Of a DNA stretch of 64,000 nt, positions 41,887-50,311 are shown one piece after another. Source of the stretch: Streptomyces sp. NBC_01268 (GTDB taxonomy: Bacteria > Actinomycetota > Actinomycetes > Streptomycetales > Streptomycetaceae); assembly GCF_036240795.1 (NCBI RefSeq), contig NZ_CP108454.1:6818001-6882000 (forward strand). Direction: 5' to 3'. A program made the position numbers and the translations under genes. Within the stretch, counting starts at the first letter, position 1. Each line of letters begins with the position of its first letter. A model generated the notes under the pieces. It was not told the DNA's origin, made no database searches, and saw only the letters and a list, made by a program, of their open reading frames with translations.

Positions 41887-42685
41887 GCGACTGGAGGTAC
41901 GCGACCGTCTCCGGGTCGGCCGGCAGGAAGGTCTCGATGGCCAGCTCGGCGACGGTCACGTCCAGCGGTGTGTTGAACGTCGAGATCGACGACACGAACG
42001 ACAGCACCCGCCCGTCGTGCTCGATCCGCAGCGGCAACGCGAAGGAGGGGTACGGCTCCGGGTCCTCCCGGTCCGCCGGATCCCCGGCCCCCTCCGGCAG
42101 CGGATAGGCCGCCACCTCCTCGTACAGCGCCCGCAGCGACTCCGAACGGACGAGCCCGATCTGACGCTCCATCTGGGCGAGCAGGTGCCCCCGCCACTCC
42201 CGCAGATTGCGGATGCGCGGCGCCAGGCCCTCCGGGTGAAGGGTGATCCGCATGGCGTTCAGCGGCGGGGTCAGCAGGTGCTCCGGCAGTCCCGCCAGCA
42301 GCATCCCGATGCCCTGATTGGCCGCCACCACCGTGTACGAGCCGTCCACGACCAGGGCCGGGTAGGGCTCGTAGCCCTGGAGCAGCCGCTCGATGCCGTC
42401 GCGCAGCGCCTCCAGGAACGGCGCGTCCAGCGTCGACTCGGTGAACCGCGGAGCGTAACCGGCCGCCAGCAGGAGGGCGTTGCGCTCGCGCACCGGCACC
42501 TCCAGGTGCTCGGCCAGCCGCAGGACCATCTCCTCGCTCGGCCGCGAACGGCCCGTCTCGACGAAGGAGATGTGCCGCGCGGACGAGTCCGCCCGCAGGG
42601 CCAGCTCCAGCTGGCTCAGCCGCCGCAGCTCGCGCCAGCCGCGCAGCAGCGGCCCCACACCCGTGTCGGTCGCGACAGTTGTCAT
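41876..42685 (-). CDS. XRE-family HTH regulator with MmyB-like ligand-binding domain
   Basis: 269 residues. N-terminal HTH: LRGWRELRRLSQLELALRAD then ARHISFVETGRSRPSEEMV. The C-terminal domain (YEPYPALVVDGSYTVVAANQ, then GLVRSESLRALYEEVA) is the MmyB-like PAS-type domain that binds fatty acids or similar ligands in related proteins. It is divergent from the pterin carbinolamine dehydratase gene; a GGTGACC-N4-GGTCACC inverted repeat lies between them. Alone on its strand. Confidence 0.87.
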   Translation of the reverse strand: MTTVATDTGVGPLLRGWRELRRLSQLELALRADSSARHISFVETGRSRPSEEMVLRLAEHLEVPVRERNALLLAAGYAPRFTESTLDAPFLEALRDGIERLLQGYEPYPALVVDGSYTVVAANQGIGMLLAGLPEHLLTPPLNAMRITLHPEGLAPRIRNLREWRGHLLAQMERQIGLVRSESLRALYEEVAAYPLPEGAGDPADREDPEPYPSFALPLRIEHDGRVLSFVSSISTFNTPLDVTVAELAIETFLPADPETVAYLQSLTA

Positions 42686-42728
42686 GGCCAGACGGTATCC
42701 CAGAGGGGTACTCGGGTACCTTCTCCCC

Positions 42729-42746
42729 GGTGACCACCCGGTCACC
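42729..42746. promoter_or_regulatory. Inverted repeat between MmyB-type regulator and PCD gene
   Basis: GGTGACC (42729-42735) and GGTCACC (42740-42746) are perfect complements four bases apart, in the 88-bp divergent region. A pair of GGTAC direct repeats (about 42707 and 42715) is adjacent. It is a plausible operator. Confidence 0.45.
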
Positions 42747-42773
42747 TCAGGACCCGACCGGAGGGAGCAGCAC

Positions 42774-43076
42774 GTGCCCACACAGCCGCTGTCGCAGAAG
42801 GAGATCGAGGACCGCCTGCGGGAGCTCCCCGGCTGGTCCCTCGACGGTGACCGGATCACCCGCACCTACCGGCTCGCCGACCACTTCGCCGCGACCGCCC
42901 TCGTCGTCCACGTCGCCTCGATCCAGCAGGAGCTGGACCACCACAGCGATCTGACGCTCGGTTACAACAGCGTCGTCCTGTCCGTGAACACCCACACGGC
43001 CGGCGGCGTCACCGACAAGGACTTCGCGCTCGCCGACCGCGTCGAGGCCGTGGCACCCGGACACGGCGCGAACTGA
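42774..43076 (+). CDS. Pterin-4a-carbinolamine dehydratase (PCD/DCoH)
   Basis: 100 residues, the family length. LSQKEIEDRLRELPGWSLDG opens the fold, the active-site histidines are in DHHSDLTLGYN, and VNTHTAGGVTDKDFALADRV closes it. It dehydrates the carbinolamine formed by aromatic amino acid hydroxylases, regenerating the pterin cofactor; no hydroxylase is visible nearby. The GTG is preceded by GGAGGGA. Confidence 0.92.
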   Translation: MPTQPLSQKEIEDRLRELPGWSLDGDRITRTYRLADHFAATALVVHVASIQQELDHHSDLTLGYNSVVLSVNTHTAGGVTDKDFALADRVEAVAPGHGAN

Positions 43077-43102
43077 CCCCCGCGTCATCTCCCCCGTACG
43101 AT
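43073..43102 (+). promoter_or_regulatory. Promoter for the methyltransferase at 43109 (leaderless)
   Basis: CTGACC (43073-43078), 18-bp spacer, TACGAT (43097-43102), then six bases to the ATG. The -35 overlaps the stop of the PCD gene. No ribosome site. Confidence 0.5.
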
Positions 43103-43108
43103 CACCGC

Positions 43109-43900
43109 ATGGGGGAGACCATGCTCGACTACGAGACCGAGGCCGCGCGCTACGACGAGACCCGCGGCGGGGTGCCCAGGGCGGAAGCCGCCGCGGCCGC
43201 CGTGCTGCGGCTCCTTCCGCCCGGCACCCGCACCCTCGTCGACGTCGCCTGCGGCACCGGCCTCGTCACCGAACGCCTCGCCCGGACCGGCCTCACCGGC
43301 CCCGCCGTCTACGGGATCGACGCCGCGCACGCCATGCTGCGCGCCGCCGCCGGACGCCTTCCCGGCCGTGCCGTGCGGGCCGACGCCCGCCGCCTCCCGC
43401 TGGCGGACGCCTCCGTCGACGCGGTCAGCGCGATCTGGCTGCTGCACCTCGTCCCCTTCGCCGGGGCGATCGTCGCCGAGGCCGCCCGGGTGCTGCGTCC
43501 CGGCGGCGTCCTCGTCGCCACCGTCGACAAGGACGCCGCCCACGACGTCGGCAGCGACATCGACGCCCTGCTGCGCCCGCACCGCGCCCCCGACGGCGGC
43601 TCCGACCGGTCCGGCCTCGTCACCGCCCACGCCGCCGCCCACGGCCTCACCCCCGCACCCGGCACGACCTTCACCGGCCACGGCCAGGGCGCCACCCCGC
43701 GCGGCACCGCCGAGAAGCTGCGCAGCGGCTACTACGCCTCCTGGTTCCACGGCACCCCCGTGACCGTGGACCGGTTGACGAGCGCCCTCGGCGCCCTGCC
43801 GGACCAGGACCGCCCCCGCGACGACCCCGCGTACCGACTGGCCCTGTTCGTGAAGCGCGACACGAGCCCCGGGCCCGCCCCCGACGTCAGGCGCGGCTGA
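43109..43900 (+). CDS. Class I SAM-dependent methyltransferase
   Basis: 263 residues. Motif I LVDVACGTGLVTERLA, YGIDAAHAMLRAAAG (motif II), VRADARRLPLADASVDAV, then EAARVLRPGGVLVATVDKD. A C-terminal region with HGQGATPRGTAEKL probably forms the substrate side; substrate unknown. ATG at 43109 fits a leaderless start; an ATG at 43121 has GGGGAG three bases upstream, too close to be good. It overlaps the convergent gene by 14 bases. Confidence 0.85.
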   Translation: MGETMLDYETEAARYDETRGGVPRAEAAAAAVLRLLPPGTRTLVDVACGTGLVTERLARTGLTGPAVYGIDAAHAMLRAAAGRLPGRAVRADARRLPLADASVDAVSAIWLLHLVPFAGAIVAEAARVLRPGGVLVATVDKDAAHDVGSDIDALLRPHRAPDGGSDRSGLVTAHAAAHGLTPAPGTTFTGHGQGATPRGTAEKLRSGYYASWFHGTPVTVDRLTSALGALPDQDRPRDDPAYRLALFVKRDTSPGPAPDVRRG

Positions 43901-44345
43901 ACTCCATCACCCAGTTCACCACCCACTCCCCGGAACCGGCGGGCGCGAAGGCCTGCTCCCAGCGGGCCGTCCCCTCCGCGATGTCCGACCAGCGGAACCG
44001 CACCCGCACCGGCTGGCCCCGGTAGCTGTCGTCGCCCAGGAACTCGCCCGTGCCGTCCTCGGCGAACCGGCCCCTGACCGGCGGACACAGCGCGCCCGTA
44101 CGGCTGTCGGACCAGTTCAGCGTCCACTCGCCGGTCTCCGGCTCGTACAGGCGCAGGGTGAGCCCGCGGAAGTCCTCCGTCGGGAAGACGATCTCGTCCA
44201 CGTGCGCCCGGCCGTCCCAGAACAGCCGGCCCGTCGTGTGGCCGTCGAACTCCGCCCAGCCGCTGTCCGGGTCCAGGAAGTCGGCGAGCCGGCGGTTGCG
44301 CACGGCCCACCGCCCGTCGAGGAAGTCGAAGCCCCGCCCGCTCAC
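43887..44345 (-). CDS. Conserved-looking protein, lipocalin-like pattern
   Basis: 152 residues from a GTG overlapping the previous stop (GTGA). FDFLDGRWAVRNRRLADFLD and many alternating strands (RVRFRWSDIAEGTARWEQ, ending EWVVNWVMEFSRA) suggest a beta-barrel as in DUF1579/lipocalin-type proteins. Many Trp residues. No signal. It is second in a two-gene unit controlled from the WYL operator. Function unknown. Confidence 0.65.
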   Translation of the reverse strand: MSGRGFDFLDGRWAVRNRRLADFLDPDSGWAEFDGHTTGRLFWDGRAHVDEIVFPTEDFRGLTLRLYEPETGEWTLNWSDSRTGALCPPVRGRFAEDGTGEFLGDDSYRGQPVRVRFRWSDIAEGTARWEQAFAPAGSGEWVVNWVMEFSRA

Positions 44346-44830
44346 GCGCCCGCCCCCGTCGTGCCGGAGGCCGGCACGTCCGCGAGGTAGCCCGCCAGGT
44401 CCGGGCGGTCCGGGACCAGCATGTGCCGCACCCAGGCGTCCCGTTCGTGGCCGAGCGGCGCCAGCTCCCACACGCAGCCGATCCAGTTCCGCGCGCCCGG
44501 GGCCATCCGGACGAAGTGCGCCGGATCCGTGTCGGGGCAGTCCAGGGCCGGCTGGCCCGCCGCCGCGCCGCCGAAGTGGAGCACGTTGTCCCACACCCAG
44601 CTGTACGCGTTCAGGTACGCGCCCGTGTCGCCGCCCCGGTGCAGCACCACGAAGGCCGCCGCGGGGGTGCCGTCCGGCTCCGGCAGGAGCTCGGGCAGCA
44701 GCGCGTACGCCGCCTTCTCCACCTCCGGCTCGATGCCGGCCGGGTCGGCGGTGACGTGGTAGCGCTTGACGTGCCGGCCGGCGATCTCCACCGGCTCCAG
44801 GACGAAGAGGTTCTTCTCTGCGAAAGCCAT
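44342..44830 (-). CDS. Protein of unknown function, target of the divergent WYL regulator
   Basis: 162 residues. FVLEPVEIAGRHVKRYHVT at the start, FVVLHRGGDTGAYLNAYSWV in the middle and NWIGCVWELAPLGHERDAWV near the end; no family recognised. Its only promoter candidate (TAGAGT six bases before the ATG, leaderless) is next to the 27-bp palindrome, so repression by the adjacent WYL protein is likely. It is coupled to the lipocalin-like gene. Confidence 0.65.
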   Translation of the reverse strand: MAFAEKNLFVLEPVEIAGRHVKRYHVTADPAGIEPEVEKAAYALLPELLPEPDGTPAAAFVVLHRGGDTGAYLNAYSWVWDNVLHFGGAAAGQPALDCPDTDPAHFVRMAPGARNWIGCVWELAPLGHERDAWVRHMLVPDRPDLAGYLADVPASGTTGAGA

Positions 44831-44836
44831 GGCTGG

Positions 44837-44842
44837 ACTCTA
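44837..44842 (-). promoter_or_regulatory. Leaderless -10 for the minus-strand gene at 44830
   Basis: TAGAGT on the minus strand, six bases before the ATG, and no ribosome site. The 27-bp palindrome occupies the -35 side. Confidence 0.5.
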
Positions 44843-44848
44843 GGAACC

Positions 44849-44875
44849 CTTCACTGACACCTTGTGTCAGTGAAG
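44849..44875. promoter_or_regulatory. 27-bp palindromic operator of the WYL regulator
   Basis: CTTCACTGACAC (44849-44860), CTT, GTGTCAGTGAAG (44864-44875): twelve-base perfect arms. It overlaps the start codon region of the WYL gene and the -35 region of the divergent gene, so one dimer could shut both. Confidence 0.8.
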
Positions 44876-45820
44876 TCCAGCCGACTCCTGTCCATCCTGC
44901 TGCTCCTCCAGACCCGGGGCACGATGACCGCCGCCCGGCTCGCCGAGGAGCTGGAGGTCTCGGTCCGGACCGTCTACCGGGACGTCGAGGCGCTGCACGC
45001 CGCCGGGGTGCCGCTGTACGGGGACGCCGGGCACCGCGGCGGCTACCGGCTGCTCGCCGGACACCGCTCCCGCCTCACCGACCTGTACGCGCGCGAGGCC
45101 GAGGCCCTCGTCCTCGCCGGACTGCCCGTCGCCGCCGACGAACTCGGCCTCGGCGGGCACTTCGCGGACGCCCAGCTCAAGCTGCGCGCCGCCCTCCCCG
45201 TTCCGCTGCGGGAGCACGTCGACCGGCTGCGGACCCGCTTCCACATCGACGCCCCCGGCTGGTACGCGGAGGAGACCGAGGTCCCCTTCCTCGCCCAGGT
45301 GGCCGAGGCCGTGCGCACCGGGCGGGTGCTCGCGGTCCGCTACAGCCGCTGGAAGGAGCCGACCGAGGTCGACCGCAGGCTCGAACCGTACGGACTCGTC
45401 CTGAAGGCCGGCCGCTGGTACCTGGTCGCCGGGCCCGGACCGCGCACCTACCGGGTCGACCAGATCCTCGACCTCACCATCACCGAGGAGGAGGCCCGCA
45501 TCCCCGAGGGCTTCGACCTGCCCGCCCACTGGCGGGCGAGCCAGGCCGACTTCCACGCCCGGCTGCACCAGGGCGACGCCCTCGTCCGGATCTCCCCGCA
45601 CGGCGCCGCCCGGCTCACCGGCGCCGCCGCCCGGGCCCTCGCCGAGAACGGCACCCCGGAGCCCGACGGCTGGACCCGGGCCACCCTGCCCGTGGAATCC
45701 CCCGAGCACGCCCACGGCTTCCTCCTCGGCCTGGGTGAGGAGGTCGAGGTCCTCGCCCCCGAGGACCTCCGCGAGCGCATCGCCGCGACGGTGCGGACGC
45801 TGGCCGAGCGATACGGGTGA
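44870..45820 (+). CDS. YafY-type WYL-domain transcriptional regulator
   Basis: 316 residues. N-terminal HTH (SRLLSILLLLQTRGTMTAA, then LEVSVRTVYRDVEALHAAGV), followed by GDAGHRGGYRLL, the WYL domain (LAVRYSRWKE, PYGLVLKAGRWYLVAG, RTYRVDQI) and the WCX C-terminal extension. WYL domains sense small ligands or nucleic acids. The start GTG at 44870 (VKSSRLL) fits the family; the in-frame GTG at 44864 gives two extra residues. Both fall inside the palindrome. Confidence 0.88.
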   Translation: MKSSRLLSILLLLQTRGTMTAARLAEELEVSVRTVYRDVEALHAAGVPLYGDAGHRGGYRLLAGHRSRLTDLYAREAEALVLAGLPVAADELGLGGHFADAQLKLRAALPVPLREHVDRLRTRFHIDAPGWYAEETEVPFLAQVAEAVRTGRVLAVRYSRWKEPTEVDRRLEPYGLVLKAGRWYLVAGPGPRTYRVDQILDLTITEEEARIPEGFDLPAHWRASQADFHARLHQGDALVRISPHGAARLTGAAARALAENGTPEPDGWTRATLPVESPEHAHGFLLGLGEEVEVLAPEDLRERIAATVRTLAERYG

Positions 45821-45903
45821 GGCGGGGGCCGACGCCACGGGCGCCGCGCACGGCGACCCGCCCGGCGGCCCGCACGGCGACCCGCACGGCGACCCGCCCG
45901 GCG

Positions 45904-46839
45904 TCACGCCCGGACGTCCGCCCGTGTCCGTGCGCCGGCGCCGAACGCCCGCTCCGCGTACGCGGAGAAGTCGCGCGGCTCCCGGCCCAGGACCCGCTTC
46001 ACCCCGTCCGTCACCGACGCGTTGTGCCCGTCGAGCAGCATCGCGAACAGCCCGGCCAGCCAGACCGCCTCCGGCTCCGGGAGCCCGAACTCGCCCAGCA
46101 TGCCCGCGAACTCGGGCTCGCTCATCGGCACGTACACGACCTCGTGGCCGGCCGCCCGGGACACCTCCGCCGCCACCTCGGCGAAGGTCAGCAGCCGCGG
46201 ACCCGTCACCTCGTGCACCAGGCCCGCGTGCCCGTCCTGGACCAGCGTCGCCACGATCACGTCCGCGAGGTCGTCCGCGTCGATGAACGGCTCGGCCGTG
46301 TCGCCCGCCGGGAAGGGGAGCGTGCCGGCCGCGACGCCCTCCGCGAGCAGCCCTTCGTCGAAGTTCTGCGCGAAGAACGAGGCCCGGACCACCGTGAGTT
46401 CGACCCCGGTCGCGCGCAGCGCCTCCTCCGCCGCGACGGCCTCCGGCTCGCCCCGCCCGGACAGCAGCGTCACCCGCCGCACCCCGTGCGCGACGGCCAG
46501 CTCGCCGAAGGCCCGCACCGCCTCCACCGCGCCGGGCGCGGCGAGGTCGGGGTAGTAGTTGACGTACGCGGCGTCCGCGCCGTCCAGGGCCGGGCCCCAC
46601 GTGGCCGCGTCCTCCCAGTCGAAGCGGGTGGTGCCCGCCCGCGATCCCGCCCGTACCCGCGCGCCGTGCTCGGCCAGTCCCTCGGCGACCCGGCGGCCGG
46701 TCTTCCCGGTGGCGGCGGTCACGAGGACCGTCGACGCCGTGGTGAGGTCCGTGCCGCCCGTGCCGCTCGTCGCGTCCGCCGTGTGCCGCGTGTTCGTCGG
46801 GTCCGCCGTGTCCGTCGTGTTCTTCGTCGTGTTCGTCAT
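45904..46839 (-). CDS. NmrA-like NAD(P)-binding (SDR) protein
   Basis: 311 residues, with GGTGGAG before the ATG. VLVTAATGKTGRRVAEGLAE is the dinucleotide-binding motif; FDWEDAATWGPALDGADAAY and VRASFFAQNFDEGLL are typical of NmrA/QOR2-like reductases or redox sensors. The first 37 residues are an unusual Thr-rich stretch (TNTTKNTTDTADPTNT) encoded by near-repeats. It is divergent from an AraC-type regulator 81 bp away, which probably controls it. Confidence 0.85.
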   Translation of the reverse strand: MTNTTKNTTDTADPTNTRHTADATSGTGGTDLTTASTVLVTAATGKTGRRVAEGLAEHGARVRAGSRAGTTRFDWEDAATWGPALDGADAAYVNYYPDLAAPGAVEAVRAFGELAVAHGVRRVTLLSGRGEPEAVAAEEALRATGVELTVVRASFFAQNFDEGLLAEGVAAGTLPFPAGDTAEPFIDADDLADVIVATLVQDGHAGLVHEVTGPRLLTFAEVAAEVSRAAGHEVVYVPMSEPEFAGMLGEFGLPEPEAVWLAGLFAMLLDGHNASVTDGVKRVLGREPRDFSAYAERAFGAGARTRADVRA

Positions 46840-46907
46840 GGCTCCACCTTCGCGGCCCGGCCGCCGCGTTCCCATGCTCCACCGGCTCACCCGCATACGC
46901 CTCCGTC

Positions 46908-46913
46908 TACGCT
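46908..46913 (+). promoter_or_regulatory. Possible leaderless -10 for the AraC-type gene
   Basis: TACGCT, seven bases before the ATG at 46921, no ribosome site in between. Confidence 0.35.
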
Positions 46914-46920
46914 TGCCGCC

Positions 46921-47856
46921 ATGGACGCACTCGCCGGCCTGCTCGACGGGCCGAGGGCCCAAGGCGCCTTCATCCTGCGGATGGTCATGGACCCGCCCTG
47001 GTCCGTACGGATCGAGGACCGGGCCCCGCTCTGCCTGATGTGCGTCACCAACGGCGAGGCCTGGATCGTGCCCGAGCGCGGCGCGCCGGTGCTGCTGCGC
47101 CCCGGTGACATCGCCATCGCCCGCGGCCCCGCGCCGTACACCGTCGCCCACGCCCCCGACGCGCCGCCGTCCGCCGTCGTCGGGCCCGGCGGCCGGTGCA
47201 CCACCCTGCGCGGCGAACCGCTCGCCGAGGCGATGAACCTGGGCGTACGGACCTGGGGCAACGCCCCCGACGGCGGCACCAGCGTCCTCGTCGGCACCTA
47301 CCTGCTGGCCGGCGAGGTCAGCCGTCGGCTCATGGACGCGCTGCCCGGGCTGCTCCATCTGCCGGCCGAGGTGTGGGACTGCCCGCTCATGCCGTTCCTG
47401 GAGGACGAGATCTCCCGCGACGAGCCCGGACAGAGCGTCGTCCTCGACCGGGTGCTCGACCTGCTCCTGATCGCCGCCGTGCGGGCCTGGTTCTCCCGGC
47501 CCGGCGGCGAGGCGCCGGCCTGGTACCGGGCGATGGGCGACCCCGTGGTGGGGCGCGCGCTGCGGCTGCTGCAGAACGACCCGGCCCACCCGTGGACCGT
47601 CGCCGCGCTCGCCGAGAAGGCCGGCGTCTCCCGGGCCGCGCTCGCCCGGCGCTTCGCCGAGCTGGTGGGGGAGCCCCCGATGGCGTACCTCACCGGCTGG
47701 CGGATCGCGCGCGCCGCCGACCTGCTGCGGCAGACCGACGCCACCGTCGAGTCCGTCGCCCGCCAGGTCGGCTACAGCAGCGCGTTCGCGCTGAGCGCCG
47801 CCTTCAAGCGGGTCCGCGGCGTGAGCCCGCAGGAGCACCGCGGCGCACGGGGCTGA
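46921..47856 (+). CDS. AraC-family regulator with cupin sensor domain
   Basis: 311 residues. The N-terminal cupin (RIEDRAPLCLMCVTNGEAWI, LLRPGDIAIARG) matches the Cupin_6 group; the C-terminal double HTH reads VAALAEKAGVSRAALARRF, AYLTGWRIARAADLLR and SVARQVGYSSAFALSAAFKR. Such proteins typically control a divergent oxidoreductase, here the NmrA-like gene, in response to a small molecule. No clear ribosome site before the ATG. Confidence 0.9.
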   Translation: MDALAGLLDGPRAQGAFILRMVMDPPWSVRIEDRAPLCLMCVTNGEAWIVPERGAPVLLRPGDIAIARGPAPYTVAHAPDAPPSAVVGPGGRCTTLRGEPLAEAMNLGVRTWGNAPDGGTSVLVGTYLLAGEVSRRLMDALPGLLHLPAEVWDCPLMPFLEDEISRDEPGQSVVLDRVLDLLLIAAVRAWFSRPGGEAPAWYRAMGDPVVGRALRLLQNDPAHPWTVAALAEKAGVSRAALARRFAELVGEPPMAYLTGWRIARAADLLRQTDATVESVARQVGYSSAFALSAAFKRVRGVSPQEHRGARG

Positions 47857-47942
47857 GCCCGGCGGCGGACCGCGGCGACCCGGCGGTTGCCGGAACGGCA
47901 AGTTTCCTCGCGCTTCCGGCAGGCGCGGCGCACGCTGTCCGC

Positions 47943-48938
47943 ATGAGCGAAAACGACCTCCACGACGGACACGGGCAGGACCAGGGCACGGCTCACGGCC
48001 ACGGGCAGGGCCACGGCCACGGGCACGGAGACGCCCACGGCGAGGGCGAAGGCCACGGCCACGGCAAGGGCGCCGGCCACCACCACGACCACACCCACCT
48101 CGACTGGGCCGAGCTCGCGCCGCTCCTCACCGCACAGGCCGAGACCGCGAGCCCCCTCTACACGGAGGCCGCCGCCTGGCTGGCCGCCCTCGCCCCCGCC
48201 TCGCGGGTCCGCAGGGTCCTGGACTTCGGCAGCGGGCCCGGTGTCGTCACCGCGCTGCTCGCCGAGGCCTTTCCGGAGGCGGAGGTCGTCGCCGTCGACG
48301 CGACCCCCGAACTCCTCGCCCTCGCCCAGGAGCGCGCCGAGGCCCGCGGGCTCGGCGACCGGGTCACCACCCTGCGCGCCGAACTCCCGGCGGACTTCGA
48401 CGCCCTGGGCACCGCCGACCTGATCTGGGCCAGCCACTCCCTGCACCACATCGGCGACCAGCAGGCCGCGCTCACCTCGTTCGCCAAGGTGCTGAACCCC
48501 GGCGGGATCATCGCCCTCGCCGAGGGCGGGCTGCCGGCCCGGCACCTGCCGTGGAACGCCGGCGTCGGGCGCCCGGGCCTGGAGGCCCGGATCGACGCGG
48601 CCGCCGCCGACTGGTTCGGCGAGATGCGGGCCTCGCTGCCCGACGCCAAGGAGGAGATCGACGACTGGAACGCGCTGCTCACCGGCGCCGGGCTCACCCC
48701 GAGCGGCACCCGCAGCTTCCTGTCCGACGTACCGGCGCCGCTGCCGGCGGAGGTACGGGGACAGATCGTCGCCCACTACGAGCGGCAGCGCGGCGGCCTG
48801 GTCGAGAGCCTCGCGGCCGACGACCGCGCGGCCCTCGACCGGCTGCTCGACCCGGCCGACCCGCTCTCCCTGCACCGGCGCCCCGACCTGTTCCTGCTCA
48901 CCGCCCGTACGGTCCACACGGCGCGCAAGGACGGCTGA
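47943..48938 (+). CDS. SAM-dependent methyltransferase with His-rich N-terminus
   Basis: 331 residues. The first 55 residues are dominated by His and Gly (HGHGQGHGHGHGDAHG, then AGHHHDHTH), a pattern of metal-binding extensions. From about 60 is a class I methyltransferase: RVLDFGSGPGVVTALLAE (motif I), VVAVDATPELLAL (motif II), LIWASHSLHHIGD and VLNPGGIIALAEGG. The C-terminal part continues to PDLFLLTARTVHTARKDG. A metal-responsive or metal-dependent activity is inferred from the head; the substrate is unknown. It lies nine bases from the convergent lectin gene. Confidence 0.83.
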   Translation: MSENDLHDGHGQDQGTAHGHGQGHGHGHGDAHGEGEGHGHGKGAGHHHDHTHLDWAELAPLLTAQAETASPLYTEAAAWLAALAPASRVRRVLDFGSGPGVVTALLAEAFPEAEVVAVDATPELLALAQERAEARGLGDRVTTLRAELPADFDALGTADLIWASHSLHHIGDQQAALTSFAKVLNPGGIIALAEGGLPARHLPWNAGVGRPGLEARIDAAAADWFGEMRASLPDAKEEIDDWNALLTGAGLTPSGTRSFLSDVPAPLPAEVRGQIVAHYERQRGGLVESLAADDRAALDRLLDPADPLSLHRRPDLFLLTARTVHTARKDG

Positions 48939-48947
48939 GGCCGGGGC

Positions 48948-49397
48948 TCAGGACACCGGCTCCAGGCGCCACCACTGCGCCGGGGAGTCGGTGTCCTCCC
49001 ACTGCCGCACGTCGCCGCCGTCCTCCGGCGAGCCGTCCGCCACCTCCAGGAGCAGTCCGCTGACGAAGCTGACCAGCGCGACCGTGCCGGGCGACTGGAG
49101 GTCCTCCTCGATGGTCCACTCCTGGGCCCCGAAGTTGTTCGGCTTCCACTGCTGGATCGCCGCGCCGTTCTCGGTCGAGGCGCCCTTCACGTCGAGGCGC
49201 TTGCCGCCCGCGACGTTCACCAGGTGATAGAGGCCGCCGCCGTTCGGGACCGGCGCTATGTGCCACTGCTGGCCCGGCGTGCCCCGGTCCACGGCCTGGC
49301 GCACCGGGGCCCCGCTGCGCGTGGACCCCTCGTACACCTCCAGAAGGAGCCCGCTGGCCACGTTCCGTACCCGGTAGACCCCCTCCGCGACCTGCAT
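48948..49397 (-). CDS. Ricin-type (beta-trefoil) lectin domain protein
   Basis: 149 residues, one beta-trefoil with three repeats: GVYRVRNVASGLLLEVYEGS, GLYHLVNVAGGKRLDVKGAS and TVALVSFVSGLLLEVADGS, each closing with a QxW-type motif (QQWHIA, QEWTIE, QWWRLE). Such modules bind sugars. There is no signal peptide, so it is probably intracellular or moonlighting. Its start lies just after the aldo/keto reductase stop. Confidence 0.85.
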   Translation of the reverse strand: MQVAEGVYRVRNVASGLLLEVYEGSTRSGAPVRQAVDRGTPGQQWHIAPVPNGGGLYHLVNVAGGKRLDVKGASTENGAAIQQWKPNNFGAQEWTIEEDLQSPGTVALVSFVSGLLLEVADGSPEDGGDVRQWEDTDSPAQWWRLEPVS

Positions 49398-49400
49398 GGA

Positions 49401-50246
49401 TCAGGCTCCGACGTGGAACTCGGCCGGGTCCGGGCCGAGACGGCGGCCCTCGTCGAGGGCGGCGAGGCCCGCGAGGTCCTCGGCGTCCAGCGTGAAGTCG
49501 AAGACGGCGATGTTCTCGCGGATGCGGGACGGGGTCACCGACTTGGGGATGACCACGTTGCCGAGCTGGACGTGCCAGCGCAGCACCACCTGGGCCGGGG
49601 TGCGGGCGTGCTTGCGGGCGATGGCCACGATCGCGGGGACGTCGAGCAGCCCGCGGCCCTGGCCCAGCGGCGACCACGCCTCGGTCACGATGCCGTGCCG
49701 CTCGTGCGCGGCGCGCGAGGCGGCCTGCTGGAGCTGCGGGTGCAGCTCGATCTGGTTGACCGCGGGCACCACCGAGGTCTCGCCGATCAGGCGCTCCAGG
49801 TGCTCGGGCAGGAAGTTCGACACGCCGATGGCCCGGGCGCGCCCGTCGGCCAGGATCTTCTCGAAGGCGCGGTACGTGTCGACGTACGCGCCCTTGTTCG
49901 GCACCGGCCAGTGGATCAGGTACAGGTCGACGTACTCCAGGCCCAGCTTGCCGAGGGAGTCGTCGAAGGCACGCAGGGTCGACTCGTAACCCTGGTCGCT
50001 GTTCCACAGCTTGGTGGTGACGAAGAGCTCCTCGCGGGGGAGGCCCGAGGCGGCGACGGCCTTGCCGGTGCCGGTCTCGTTGCCGTAGACCGCGGCAGTG
50101 TCGATGGAGCGGTAGCCCGCCTCCAGGGCCGTGCCGACGGCCTGCTCGGCCTCCGCGTCCGGCACCTGCCAGACGCCGAAGCCGAGCTGCGGCATCCGCA
50201 CGCCGTTGTTGAGGGTGAGGAAGGGGACCTTGCTGTCCGTGCTCAC
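49401..50246 (-). CDS. Aldo/keto reductase (2,5-diketo-D-gluconate reductase type)
   Basis: 281 residues. LNNGVRMPQLGFGVWQVPD begins the barrel, GYRSIDTAAVYGNETG carries catalytic Asp and Tyr, LFVTTKLWNSDQGY the Lys, YLIHWPVPN the His, and VIPKSVTPSRIRENIAVFDF the NADPH site. It reduces aldehydes/ketones with NADPH. GTG at 50246 is chosen with AAGGA upstream at a long spacing; an ATG at 50276 gives ten more residues and cannot be excluded. Confidence 0.9.
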   Translation of the reverse strand: MSTDSKVPFLTLNNGVRMPQLGFGVWQVPDAEAEQAVGTALEAGYRSIDTAAVYGNETGTGKAVAASGLPREELFVTTKLWNSDQGYESTLRAFDDSLGKLGLEYVDLYLIHWPVPNKGAYVDTYRAFEKILADGRARAIGVSNFLPEHLERLIGETSVVPAVNQIELHPQLQQAASRAAHERHGIVTEAWSPLGQGRGLLDVPAIVAIARKHARTPAQVVLRWHVQLGNVVIPKSVTPSRIRENIAVFDFTLDAEDLAGLAALDEGRRLGPDPAEFHVGA

Positions 50247-50311
50247 GAGCGGTCGATCCTTACGTTCGTCGTCCATTGCAGGTGTCAGCTTCAACGATCG
50301 GCGCGCCGATC

